NCBI GenBank assembly: GCA_003150515.1 | Contig: QALW01000026.1 | Span: 1-24,770, forward strand | DNA length: 24,770 bases | Source of the DNA: Selenomonadales bacterium | GTDB taxonomy: Bacteria > Bacillota > Clostridia > Christensenellales > QALW01 | Reading direction: 5' to 3' | Shown: positions 1 to 7,914 of the stretch, piece after piece | Layout of the letters: each line of letters begins with the position of its first letter | Numbering within the stretch: position 1 is the first letter of the stretch | Notes under the pieces: generated by a model | What the model saw: the letters and a program-made list of their open reading frames with translations, nothing else | What the model was told of the DNA's origin: nothing | Database searches by the model: none | Made by a program: the position numbers and the translations under genes

Positions 1-77
1 ATTTCTTATATTTTGATTTTACCACACTATAAAGAAAAAATCCATACTTTTTTATAGCTCCCCCAGCTAAGCCCAAA

Positions 78-107
78 GCGCGCTTAAATTAAGATTATTT
101 AACGCGC
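78..107. repeat. Imperfect inverted repeat near left edge
   Basis: The arm at 78-89 (GCGCGCTTAAAT) matches the complement of 97-107 (ATTTAACGCGC) except for one extra C, with a 7-base loop. It lies just left of the first trident element. The gene it might serve would be off the left edge, so its role is unknown. The rest of 1-120 is AT-rich and shows no open frame I can support. Confidence 0.4.
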
Positions 108-120
108 CTCTTATAACACG

Positions 121-256
121 AAATGCCAAAAGCGCAATTAAAGGGCCGGGCGGCGTTTGGCAGGCGCAGGCGCCTGCTCCGGGCCGGGCGAAGCCGGCCC
201 GGCGGCCCTTCGGGCCGCAAACGCCGCCCGGCCCTTTAATTGCGCTTTTGGCGTTT
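121..256. repeat. Trident (cloverleaf-like) inverted-repeat element, copy 1
   Basis: Two perfect 35-base arms, 125-159 and 218-252, enclose 58 bases that fold into three further hairpins. Hairpin 1 is GCAGGCGC/GCGCCTGC (160-177, loop AG). Hairpin 2 is at 181-200 (eight pairs, one bulged G, loop GAA). Hairpin 3 is GCGGCCC/GGGCCGC (202-218, loop TTC). A/T pairs at 121-123 with 254-256 extend the outer stem past one mismatch. The right arm is followed by a run of T, so on the plus strand it could also end transcription. A second copy at 19260-19401 has the same plan and shares 16 bases (152-167) and 13 bases (213-225) exactly. No protein-coding content is credible here. The function is unknown; candidates are a non-autonomous mobile repeat, a terminator or mRNA-end structure, or a structured RNA. 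Confidence 0.85.
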
Positions 257-280
257 TTCTCCTCCCGCAGCAGCTGAAAA

Positions 281-308
281 CAGAAAAGCCGCGGTTTTAC
301 CCGCGGCT
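281..308 (-). terminator. Intrinsic terminator of the tandem surface-protein operon
   Basis: On the minus strand the stem AGCCGCGG/CCGCGGCT (287-308, six-base loop) is followed by TTTC and further T-rich sequence. It lies about 75 bases downstream of the stop codon of the minus-strand surface-protein gene ending at 383. Confidence 0.8.
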
Positions 309-382
309 CTCTGCTAGCCGGTTTTTGCGCTTAAGCTTTAAGGCCCAACCGCAAACGAAATTTTAATCTTAACCTCTAAGGC

Positions 383-1534
383 TTATTTCTTTTTACGAAG
401 CGCAAGAGCTCCGCCGCCGGCAGCCAGCGCAGCGGCCGCATAGAGCAGAACGGATAAATCGCCGCCGTGATTCGGATCATCAGTGGACTGCGTTCCCGTT
501 GCAGCGGCAGTAGCGGTAGCCGTAGCTGTAGCTGTAACTTCAGTTGTAGTTGTAGCTGTGGCCGTAGTCGTAGCCGTAGCGGTTCCAGTAGCTGTAGCAG
601 TAGCAGTAGCGCTTCCGCCTTCTGTGCTGTATACGAAGGAAATTCCTTCATAATTCCAAATCCAGTCGGTGCTTAAAGGCGCCTTATTCGTTATTTGAGG
701 GCAAATATACACATAATAGGTATGGCCTTCTTCAAAAGGATAGCTTCCCGTTCCATTGCCATCCTCGCCCTTGGTTATTTTATAAGAAAAATCATCCAGC
801 TTGCCGGCGTTATTCGGGCCAGCCTGAGCTTTGCCATAAGGTTCGTTGCCGCTTCCCGTCATATCGCTGCTCATGGTAAAATTAGGATCAGCGTCATAAA
901 CGGTTACATACAAGGTGCCCAAAGCGTTTATGCCCTCGGCCGAAGCGTCAATCTTAGCTTTATCCGCGTTTATAATAACGCTGCCGTCTTCCTGAACTTC
1001 AGCAGTAACGCCCCAATCACCCTTATAGCTGGGATAATTGCCTTTGGTTTTATAGGTGAAGGAAGTGCCGGCGTAATTCCAAACCCAGTTTGCGCCGTCG
1101 CAGGCACAGATGTATACATAATAAGTTTTGCCTTCCTCAAAGGGATAGGTCGGATCATCCTTATCAAGCGTGCCGCTCTTAATATTGTATTTAAAAGCGC
1201 TTCCGTCCACTCGTCCCGCCGTAGTATCGCCCGCTAACACCTCGGTATAAGGCTGTCCTGCGCCGGTCATATCTGAATCGGCATTAAAATTCGGATTGCT
1301 GTCATAAATAGCAATATATATCCAGTTAGCGTTAAATCCGGAAGCCACACTGCTGACAGCCGAATTAATAGCATCTGCATTCGCCCCTATATTGACGCTT
1401 CCATCTTCCAAAATATCAATAGTTACTCCGAAATCAGCGTCCGTACTGGGATAATTGCCAGCAGCCTAAACAGTTACTGCTCCCAACCCCAGCATAAGGG
1501 TCAGCGTAAGCAATACGGCAATATATTTCTTCAT
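383..1534 (-). pseudogene. Secreted two-domain surface protein interrupted by an in-frame TAG
   Basis: The gene starts at ATG 1534, preceded by a strong GGGGAGG site seven bases away, and would encode 383 residues. Codon 23 (1466-1468) is TAG, exactly at the end of the signal peptide (N-terminus MKKYIAVLLTLTLMLGLGA). Beyond it the frame stays open to the TAA at 383. Residues about 27-165 and 166-305 are two copies of one domain, each starting NYPS and carrying an SYPFEEGKTYY-like stretch followed by W-[VI]-W-N-Y. Residues about 308-347 are a Thr/Ala tract. The C-terminus has DPNHGGD, a hydrophobic helix and RKKK, which resembles a degenerate sortase signal. The gene at 1556 is a shorter paralog lying 21 bases upstream in the same transcription unit. 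TAG ends normal genes here (galT, AIR-synthase-like gene, metallophosphoesterase), so it is not a reassigned codon. A TTG at 1411 gives an uninterrupted frame but lacks the signal peptide and a ribosome site. Either a recent nonsense mutation, a consensus error or readthrough; domain function is unknown. Confidence 0.8.
494..613 (-). repeat. Thr-Ala codon repeat tract
   Basis: About 40 codons alternate GCN and ACN (Ala and Thr), with occasional Gly or extra Thr, within the interrupted surface-protein gene. Such low-complexity Thr-rich stalks commonly span the cell wall and can carry O-glycans. The six-base unit changes length without shifting frame, so copy number could vary between strains. 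Confidence 0.8.
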
Positions 1535-1555
1535 TTACAAACCTCCCCTAAAGTC

Positions 1556-2101
1556 TTATTTCTTCTTGCGAATTACCAGCGCGCCGCAGCCGGCCAGAGC
1601 GGCAGCAGCATAAGCGATAGCTGAAAAATCGCCGGTCTCGCCGGGATCAACTTCGCCGGTGGTGGAATAGGTGAACTTGGTCGGAACGGTATTCCATACC
1701 CAGTTAGCTCCGTCGCAGGCTAACAGCCAGATGTAATAGGTCTTGCCCTCTTCAAACGGATAGGAATCTTCGCCTATTGCGCCTTTGTTGATTGTACGTT
1801 CGGAAACGTAAGTATTGTTATTACTGCGGCCGAGAGCTGTCTTATAGGGCATACCCTCGTCAGTCATTTCCTTGCCAGTAATATCAAGCTCATGATCATA
1901 AATTGCCATTTCCGTCCAGACAACGGCAGCCATATCCGAAGAGTCAACAGTATAAGTAACATCAATACCGCCATCGGCATTAATAGTTACGTTAACTTTC
2001 CAATCCTTAGTGGTCTCAGGATACAGGGTGCCAGCTAACGATACGGCGCCCATGGCTAATACAAGCGCCAAGGCCAGTAAAATAGTAACATACTTTTTCA
2101 T
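1556..2101 (-). CDS. Secreted single-domain surface protein with degenerate anchor
   Basis: This 181-residue protein starts at ATG 2101 with TAGGAGG seven bases upstream. A signal peptide (MKKYVTILLALALVLAMGA, cleavage near residue 23) is followed by one domain of about 115 residues carrying SYPFEEGKTYY and then CDGANWVWN. The same domain occurs twice in the gene immediately downstream. The C-terminus reads DPGETGD, an 18-residue hydrophobic stretch and RKKK. This has the layout of a sortase signal, but the usual LPxTG is replaced by a Gly-Glu-Thr-Gly core, so covalent anchoring is uncertain. No sortase gene lies in the window. A sigma-A promoter sits upstream at 2144-2172, and there is no terminator before the next gene, so the pair is probably one operon. 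I do not recognise the domain; an Ig-like or carbohydrate-binding fold is possible but not shown. Confidence 0.85.
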   Translation of the reverse strand: MKKYVTILLALALVLAMGAVSLAGTLYPETTKDWKVNVTINADGGIDVTYTVDSSDMAAVVWTEMAIYDHELDITGKEMTDEGMPYKTALGRSNNNTYVSERTINKGAIGEDSYPFEEGKTYYIWLLACDGANWVWNTVPTKFTYSTTGEVDPGETGDFSAIAYAAAALAGCGALVIRKKK

Positions 2102-2143
2102 TGCAAAACCTCCTAAATTATTTTTCCGGCTATCCTAAATTTG

Positions 2144-2172
2144 ATTATAAGCGTGATTTATTAAAATAGCAA
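2144..2172 (-). promoter_or_regulatory. Sigma-A promoter of the tandem surface-protein genes
   Basis: On the minus strand, -35 TTGCTA (2167-2172), a 17-base spacer and a perfect -10 TATAAT (2144-2149) lead to a start near 2137, about 36 bases before the ATG at 2101. Confidence 0.7.
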
Positions 2173-2295
2173 TAAAAGATATTAATAAATTATAGCACTA
2201 TTCTAACCTTGGACATATTTAATTGCACATTTATTAAAAAATACGACATCAACCATATAAAAGAGAGACTTAATTAAAATATCCCTCCGAAATGC

Positions 2296-3279
2296 CTAGA
2301 GCTCTTTGAGCTTATATAATTCATCCCGTTCAGGCGACGTCAATTCTTCCGCGCGCCCGTTTTTTATAACCCGCATCTCTCCGCCCAGTGTAAATTCCCC
2401 TATAACCGCCGATGGAATTCCCTCGCGCGCCAAAGCGTCCATAACCCTTTGGGCGTCCGATGCCGCTATAAGCATTGAGCCGGACGATATAAGCCGGTAC
2501 GGATTGATATTTAAATGGGAGCAGAGCCTCCTGGTCAGCCCCTCAAGGGGAATATCCTCCAGTTTTATATCTATGCCCAGCCCGGCGGCCTGAGCCATTT
2601 CATACGCGGCGCCCAAAACTCCTCCTTCGGTCGCGTCATGCATTGCGCTCGCGCCCGCCCCGGCGGCGGCGCAGCCCTCGGGAATAACGCTCAGGCAGTT
2701 CTCCATCCGCTTTAATAGCTCCTCGTCCTCCGGCTCTAAAACGCCCGCCAGCTTATGACGGTAATCATGCGATATAATCAGAGTTCCCTCTATTCCGGCG
2801 CTCTTGGTAATTATAAGCTTATCTCCGGCCGAAGCTCCCGCAGAAGTAATCAAACGCCCTACAGGACATCCTATAACCGTAGAAGAAATTACAATCCTGT
2901 TAACCGCGTCCGTAACCTCAGTATGTCCTCCTATTATTTCCACGCCCAATTCCTCCGCGGCCTGGCAAAGAGAATGAGCCGTCTCCTGAATTTGCTTCTG
3001 TTCAATATCGGGCGGAAGCAATAAAGTAATCATCATGCCGATAGGCCGCGCCCCCGCCGAGGCTATATCATTACATGCCACGTTAACTGCGATCCGTCCG
3101 GCTCCTTCGTTCGCCGCAGTAACCGGATCGGAGGAAAGCACGCATAAGCCCTTGAGCTCAAGCGCGGCGCAGTCCTCTCCTATTCCCGGCCTTAATATCA
3201 CCTCCGGACGAATATGCTTTATACGGTTTAAAATAAGCCCTTCCAATTCCTGATTGCTCAATTTGCCCAGCTTATGCAT
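2296..3279 (-). CDS. AIR synthase-related (PurM/ThiL/HypE-like fold) protein
   Basis: Belongs to the ATP-binding AIR-synthase superfamily (PurM, ThiL, SelD, HypE). The N-terminal half shows GIGEDCAAL (near residue 33), an SSDPVTA stretch, the N-D-I-A-S-A-G-A-R-P segment and GGHTEVT. The C-terminal half has MHDATEGGVLGA and a P-Y-R-L-I-S-S-G-S region. The true start is ATG 3279: AAGGAG lies about seven bases upstream, whereas the in-frame ATG at 3294 has no such site. This start overlaps the last 8 bases of ligA, which suggests translational coupling. The length of 327 residues is typical of HypE-like proteins, but it ends in KLKEL and lacks the C-terminal cysteine that HypE needs for cyanide-ligand synthesis. 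No hyp genes are nearby. The substrate is unknown. It is the last gene of yerC-pcrA-ligA; no clear terminator follows. Confidence 0.85.
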   Translation of the reverse strand: MHKLGKLSNQELEGLILNRIKHIRPEVILRPGIGEDCAALELKGLCVLSSDPVTAANEGAGRIAVNVACNDIASAGARPIGMMITLLLPPDIEQKQIQETAHSLCQAAEELGVEIIGGHTEVTDAVNRIVISSTVIGCPVGRLITSAGASAGDKLIITKSAGIEGTLIISHDYRHKLAGVLEPEDEELLKRMENCLSVIPEGCAAAGAGASAMHDATEGGVLGAAYEMAQAAGLGIDIKLEDIPLEGLTRRLCSHLNINPYRLISSGSMLIAASDAQRVMDALAREGIPSAVIGEFTLGGEMRVIKNGRAEELTSPERDELYKLKEL

Positions 3280-5269
3280 TTTCCTCTCCTTCAAGGAGCC
3301 TGATAAACTCCTCCTCCTCTATAATCCTTACGCCCAGCGAGCGCGCCTTTTCCAGCTTGCTCCCGGCGCTTTCTCCCGCTATAACTGCAAATGTGCTCTT
3401 GCTGACAGAGCCCGCCGCTTTTCCGCCCAGGGCTTCTATCCGCCCGGCAGCCTGCCGGCGATCCATGCTCTCAAGCGTACCCGTAAGCACGAAAGTGTTC
3501 CCCGCAAAAAAGCCCTCGCTCTTTTTCCCGGCCGCGTCCCAGCGCGGACAAACGCCCGCCTCAAGCAGCCTGCGCATCATCTGAGCGTTAAAAGCGTCCC
3601 CGAAAAATTCAATAACACTCCCCGCCACTATATCCCCTATTTCGTCCACGCCGGTAAGCGCCTCCATGCCGGCGCCCGCCAGGCTTTCAATATCATTAAA
3701 GCGCTCGGCCAAATCCCGCGCCGTCCTTTTGCCTACGTTGGGTATGCCCAGCGCGTATATAAAAGCGTCCAGCCTGCACGCCTTGCTCTTTTCCAATTCG
3801 CTCAAAAAGCGCTCGGCCTTTTTTTCCTTCCAGTTGTCTAATAAAAGCAGCTGCTCCCTGGTTATATAATAGAGGTCGGCCGCCTCGCGCACTCCCAGCA
3901 CGTCGTAAAACTGCCCCGCTGATTTCTGACTGAAGGCTTCTATATCCATAGCATCCCGGGAAGCAAAGTGCGCCAGCCTGCCTATGGCCTGGGGCCGGCA
4001 TTCCCGCCTGTTCGGACAGAAAATAAGCATGCCCTTTTCAATCAGGGAAGCGCCGCACGCCGGACATACCCTGGGCTCTATAATATCCTCGCCCTGCCCG
4101 TCCTGCTCGGCCACGCCCATAATTTCGGGTATGACGTCGTTGGAGCGGCGCACCCATACCCTGCTGCCCAGCTTTACATTCTTGCGCTGAATATCCCATT
4201 TATTATTAAGAGTGGCCCGCTTAACAGTCGCGCCTCCAATCTCCACCGGCTCCAAATGAGCCAGGGGAGTTATCTTGCCCGTGCGTCCCACCTCCCAGCT
4301 TACGCTGCGCAGGGTTGTAATTACCTCCTCGGCAAAAAATTTATAAGCGATTGCCCAGCGCGGGAATTTATCCGTATACCCCAGCGCCTGGCGCGTCCTG
4401 AAATCGGCCAGCTTGATTACTGCGCCGTCTATCTGAAAATCCAGGCTTTGCCGCCTGCTTTCTATTTCCTGAAGCTCCTTAATTACGTCGTCCATATTAT
4501 CAAAGCATTTGAAATACGGATTGACCGGAAGCCGCTGCTCCTTTAAAAACTCCATGGCTTCCAGGCTGTTCTCAAAGCTTCCGCCCTCTATATAGCCGAT
4601 ATTGTAAACAAAGCAGTCCAGATGCCTGGAGGCCGTAATTTTAGGATCCAGATTGCGCAAAGCGCCGGCCGCGCCGTTGCGGGGATTTTTTAGAGGCTCG
4701 TCCGCGCCGGCGTTATACCGTTCAAATTCGCTTATGCGCATAATCCCTTCCCCCTGAACCTCCATCTTCCCCTTAAAGGGAATGCTCAAAGGGACCGAAC
4801 GTATAGTTTTAACCTGGGGAAGTATAATTTCGCCCGTCTCGCCGTTCCCCCTGGTCGCGGCCAGCGCCAGCTCGCCGCCGTCATAGGTGAGATTTATGGT
4901 CAGGCCGTCATATTTATATTCAACGGTATATAAAAGCTGAGGCAGGGCCTTCTCCGCGCCTTGATTATATTCCTCCGCCATTTTCTGCACTCTGGCCTGC
5001 CAGGCATATAATTCTTCTATGCTCTGCGCCTTATTCATGCTGTAAAGCCGGGCTAAATGCCTTGTCTGCTCAAAAGCGCTTATAGGCTCGCCCCCAATAA
5101 GACGCGTGGGCGAATCGTTCAGCACACGGCCTTCCTCCGCCTCCAGAGCCGTCAATTCCCGGTAAAGCGCGTCCCATTCGTCGTCGCTGGCTATAGGCTC
5201 GTCCAATACATAATAATGATAATTAAGCCGGTTGATCTGGTCCACCAGCTCCCGCATCCTGTCGGGCAT
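3272..5269 (-). CDS. ligA: NAD-dependent DNA ligase
   Basis: Seals nicks in duplex DNA during replication and repair, using NAD+ to adenylate its lysine. The 665-residue product has the full bacterial LigA layout. An N-terminal NAD-binding Ia domain begins LNYHYYVLDEP. The nucleotidyltransferase domain has the KYDG motif with nucleophile Lys119 and a DGAVIK motif near 281. An OB fold follows around 325-390. The zinc finger uses Cys402, Cys405, Cys418 and Cys424. Helix-hairpin-helix repeats include ALGIPNVGKRTA, and a BRCT domain covers about 590-665. ATG 5269 is chosen because GAGGTG lies five bases before it; the GTG six bases upstream is too close to that site. It starts 18 bases after pcrA, as in many Firmicutes. 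Confidence 0.97.
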   Translation of the reverse strand: MPDRMRELVDQINRLNYHYYVLDEPIASDDEWDALYRELTALEAEEGRVLNDSPTRLIGGEPISAFEQTRHLARLYSMNKAQSIEELYAWQARVQKMAEEYNQGAEKALPQLLYTVEYKYDGLTINLTYDGGELALAATRGNGETGEIILPQVKTIRSVPLSIPFKGKMEVQGEGIMRISEFERYNAGADEPLKNPRNGAAGALRNLDPKITASRHLDCFVYNIGYIEGGSFENSLEAMEFLKEQRLPVNPYFKCFDNMDDVIKELQEIESRRQSLDFQIDGAVIKLADFRTRQALGYTDKFPRWAIAYKFFAEEVITTLRSVSWEVGRTGKITPLAHLEPVEIGGATVKRATLNNKWDIQRKNVKLGSRVWVRRSNDVIPEIMGVAEQDGQGEDIIEPRVCPACGASLIEKGMLIFCPNRRECRPQAIGRLAHFASRDAMDIEAFSQKSAGQFYDVLGVREAADLYYITREQLLLLDNWKEKKAERFLSELEKSKACRLDAFIYALGIPNVGKRTARDLAERFNDIESLAGAGMEALTGVDEIGDIVAGSVIEFFGDAFNAQMMRRLLEAGVCPRWDAAGKKSEGFFAGNTFVLTGTLESMDRRQAAGRIEALGGKAAGSVSKSTFAVIAGESAGSKLEKARSLGVRIIEEEEFIRLLEGEENA

Positions 5270-5287
5270 AAACACACCTCGCAGATT

Positions 5288-7516
5288 TTATAGTATAGTC
5301 AAAGGCGCATGCCTGGCCGAAAGCTCTTTTATTCCCTTGCCCGGAAATACTATTTTAAGAATCACATTTCTGCCGTCGTCTCTGACGTCTATTATTATAC
5401 CCTGCCCAAAGCTTTTATGCGCCACCTTCATGCCCGTTTTATATGACAGCTCTCTGGGAACTTCCTCTCCAGACTGAGGCGGCTGGCCAAGCGCGCCCAT
5501 ATTATAGCGCGGCCGCTCAAATTCCTGCCTGCGGCGGTTAAACACGCCCGCGCCCAAGGCGGGCTTGCTCTGCCTCGCTATAAGCTCGTCGGGAATTTCC
5601 CGGATGAACCGGGAGGGAATGGAGGAAGCCTTCTCCCGATAATTAAAGCGCGCCTCCGTCCCCGTAATATAAAGCTTGCGCATAGCCCTGGTTATGCCCA
5701 CATAACAAAGCCTGCGCTCCTCCTCCAATTCGTTGGGCTCAAAAATCGCCCTGCTCAGAGGAAAGATTCCGTCCTCCACAGCGGCCAGAAATACCGTATC
5801 AAATTCCAGGCCCTTGGCGCTGTGCAAGGTCATAAGATTCACGGCCCCCCTGCCCGTAAGAGAATCCTGCTCCTCTAATTCGGTAACAAGAGACACATGC
5901 TCCATATAATCTTCCAGCGTGCTGCCCGGATTCTGCGAGACAAACTGCCGCGCCGCGCTTATCATTTCATGCAGGTTGTCAATTCTGGCCAGCGCCTCCT
6001 CGCTCTTATCCTTCTCATACTGAGCTATAAGGCCGGTAAGAGTAAACATATATTCTATATAATCCCCCAGAGGCAACAAAGCGCTCTGCACAATCAATTC
6101 CTGCATTAATTCCACAAACTGAGCGAATTTCCTTTGCAGCTTTGGCTCCAGGCCGTATCTGTCCGCCTCCAGCATGACTCCGAAAATGCTGTCCTCATTC
6201 TCCCTGGCTATGCTTTCCAATTCCTCCATGGTCACAGTGCCTATTCCTCTGCGCGGAACGTTGACAATGCGCTTAAGCGCAATCTCATCGTTAGGATTAA
6301 GCACCAGCTTCATATAAGCCAGCGCGTCCTTGATTTCCTTGCGGTCGTAAAAGCGCTGCCCGCCGTAAATTCTATAGGGAATGCCCCGGCCGGCTAATGC
6401 CTCCTCAAAGTTGCGGCTCACTGAATTTATGCGGTAAAGAATAGCGAAATCCGAATATTTCGCGCCCTTTTTCACCTGCTCGGCAATAATGCCCGAAACA
6501 TATCCCGCCTCGGCCTTTTCATCGTTAAGCCGGGCTACCGTGATTTTCTCGCCGTCCTCCTTATCCGACCAGAGAGTTTTTTCCTTGCGGTCGGCATTAT
6601 TCCTTATAACGGCGTTGGCCGCCTTAAGAATGTTGTTGGTGGAGCGGTAGTTCTGCTCCAGCTTTATAATGCGCGCGTCTTTGTAATCCTTTTCAAAATT
6701 CCTTATATTGCTGATATCGGCGCCCCGCCAGCCGTATATGCTCTGGTCGTCGTCTCCCACGACGCATACGTTATGATAATAACCGCCCAGCTTTTTAACC
6801 AATATATACTGCGCATAGTTGGTATCCTGATATTCGTCCACCATTATATATTTAAAGCGGCGCTGATATTTTTCCAGCACGCCCGGACATTTTTCAAATA
6901 AATCTATAGTCCGCAGAAGCAAATCGTCAAAATCCAAAGCGTTGTTTTTCTTTAAACGGCGCTCGTATTCCAGATAAATATCGGGCAGCAAATCGGCAAA
7001 TTCGCCGTAGCCCTTATTTTTGCGCTCCAATATATATTCATAGGGAGTCATTTTATTTTTTGCCGAGCTGATTGCCCCCTTAAACGCCTTGGGCTTAAAA
7101 TCCTCAATATTTTTTTCCTTAAGAATTTCCGTTATCACTCTCAGAGAATCATCTTCGTCATAAATGCTGAAATTCTTATCATAGCCTATGTTATGTATAT
7201 CTGTTTTAAGTATGCGGACGCACATGGAATGGAAAGTGGATACCCAGACGCCTTCTCCCTCGTAGCCGCACATATTGCTTATGCGTTCCTTCATTTCGCC
7301 GGCGGCCTTGTTAGTGAAGGTTATGGCCAGAATATTCCAGGGCGGAACTGAAAGATCCTTAATTAAATGCACCACCCTGTGGGTGAGCACTCTTGTTTTT
7401 CCGGAGCCGGCCCCCGCCAGCACCAGCACTCCTCCCTCAGTAGCCTCCACAGCTTCTCTCTGGGAGGGATTAAGCTTAGCGTTATCTATAAATGAGTATC
7501 CTTTTGCGCTCTCCAT
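5288..7516 (-). CDS. pcrA: ATP-dependent 3'-5' DNA helicase PcrA (UvrD family)
   Basis: A superfamily 1A helicase that unwinds DNA in nucleotide-excision and mismatch-type repair and clears RNA polymerase and recombination intermediates. All helicase motifs are visible in 742 residues: Walker A AGAGSGKT (34-41), TFHSMC (motif Ib region, about 94), VDEYQDT (226-232), DDDQSIYGWRGA (255-266), QNYRST (288-293), HSAKGLEFD in the middle of domain 2 and VGITRA near 600. The C-terminal part beginning GMKVAHKSFGQG matches the Tudor-like RNA-polymerase-binding tail of PcrA. The ATG lies 3 bases after the yerC stop, with GAGG about 11 bases upstream. It sits between yerC and ligA. Confidence 0.97.
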   Translation of the reverse strand: MESAKGYSFIDNAKLNPSQREAVEATEGGVLVLAGAGSGKTRVLTHRVVHLIKDLSVPPWNILAITFTNKAAGEMKERISNMCGYEGEGVWVSTFHSMCVRILKTDIHNIGYDKNFSIYDEDDSLRVITEILKEKNIEDFKPKAFKGAISSAKNKMTPYEYILERKNKGYGEFADLLPDIYLEYERRLKKNNALDFDDLLLRTIDLFEKCPGVLEKYQRRFKYIMVDEYQDTNYAQYILVKKLGGYYHNVCVVGDDDQSIYGWRGADISNIRNFEKDYKDARIIKLEQNYRSTNNILKAANAVIRNNADRKEKTLWSDKEDGEKITVARLNDEKAEAGYVSGIIAEQVKKGAKYSDFAILYRINSVSRNFEEALAGRGIPYRIYGGQRFYDRKEIKDALAYMKLVLNPNDEIALKRIVNVPRRGIGTVTMEELESIARENEDSIFGVMLEADRYGLEPKLQRKFAQFVELMQELIVQSALLPLGDYIEYMFTLTGLIAQYEKDKSEEALARIDNLHEMISAARQFVSQNPGSTLEDYMEHVSLVTELEEQDSLTGRGAVNLMTLHSAKGLEFDTVFLAAVEDGIFPLSRAIFEPNELEEERRLCYVGITRAMRKLYITGTEARFNYREKASSIPSRFIREIPDELIARQSKPALGAGVFNRRRQEFERPRYNMGALGQPPQSGEEVPRELSYKTGMKVAHKSFGQGIIIDVRDDGRNVILKIVFPGKGIKELSARHAPLTIL

Positions 7517-7519
7517 CTA

Positions 7520-7816
7520 TTATTGAACCTCTTCAGACAGTTTTTTTAATATGTTGGCATATCCGTCCGTGCCGTAATTCAGACATCGGTTTACCCGGCT
7601 TATAGTAGCCGTGCTGGCGCCCGTAAGCCGCACTATATCGGTATAAGTCTCTCCCTTATCCAGCAATAAGGCAACCTGGAGCCGCTGAGCCATGGATTTC
7701 AATTCGTTCACAGTGCATAAATCCTCAAAGAAAGCATAGCATTCCTCCAGGTTCTCCAGGCTGAGCATAGCCTTAAAAAGCACGTCCATATCCGCGGATT
7801 TTAATTTGTCAGGCAT
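7520..7816 (-). CDS. yerC: YerC/YecD family TrpR-like regulator
   Basis: A 98-residue protein of the TrpR superfamily with a helix-turn-helix at about 57-78 (Y-T-D-I-V-R-L-T-G-A-S-T-A-T-I-S-R-V). The N-terminal helices are those of the YerC/YecD group, which commonly precedes pcrA-ligA in Firmicutes. ATG 7816 is preferred over the GTG at 7825 because AAAGGGG lies about ten bases before the ATG and only two or three before the GTG. It is the first gene of the yerC-pcrA-ligA operon. Its ligand and targets are not known from the sequence; control of the operon itself is plausible. Confidence 0.92.
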   Translation of the reverse strand: MPDKLKSADMDVLFKAMLSLENLEECYAFFEDLCTVNELKSMAQRLQVALLLDKGETYTDIVRLTGASTATISRVNRCLNYGTDGYANILKKLSEEVQ

Positions 7817-7839
7817 TAAAAACACACCCCTTTGTTCTT

Positions 7840-7848
7840 ATTTTATCA
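7840..7848 (-). promoter_or_regulatory. Probable extended -10 promoter of the yerC-pcrA-ligA operon
   Basis: On the minus strand TG-A-TAAAAT (-10 at 7840-7845 with the TG one base upstream) lies about 24 bases before the yerC ATG. No good -35 is seen, which is tolerated by extended -10 promoters. Confidence 0.45.
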
Positions 7849-7888
7849 CATCTTGTCCCAAAAGGGAAACGTTAAATGGAGATTGTTC

Positions 7889-7914
7889 AAAAAGGGCTTA
7901 ATATTTAAGCCCTT
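7889..7914 (-). terminator. Intrinsic terminator upstream of yerC
   Basis: The ten-pair stem AAGGGCTTAA/TTAAGCCCTT (7892-7914, loop of three) is followed on the minus strand by TTTTT. It insulates the yerC operon from transcription entering from the metallophosphoesterase side. Confidence 0.85.

Noticed and set aside
121..256. Integron attC site or insertion-sequence ends
   Set aside because: No integrase or transposase is nearby, no R-site core pattern is seen, and the long perfect arms with three internal hairpins do not match attC layout.
157..366. Short plus-strand open frame across the trident element
   Set aside because: It is made by the GC-rich inverted repeat and runs through the terminator; low-complexity Ala/Gly/Pro content and no ribosome site.
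467..676. Ser/Cys-rich repeat protein on the plus strand
   Set aside because: It is the antisense reading of the Thr-Ala codon repeat in the surface-protein gene.
1466..1468. Reassigned TAG codon in this organism
   Set aside because: galT, the AIR-synthase-like gene and the metallophosphoesterase all end at TAG at their expected lengths.
2296..3279. HypE hydrogenase maturation protein
   Set aside because: Same fold, but the essential C-terminal cysteine is missing and no hyp genes are near.
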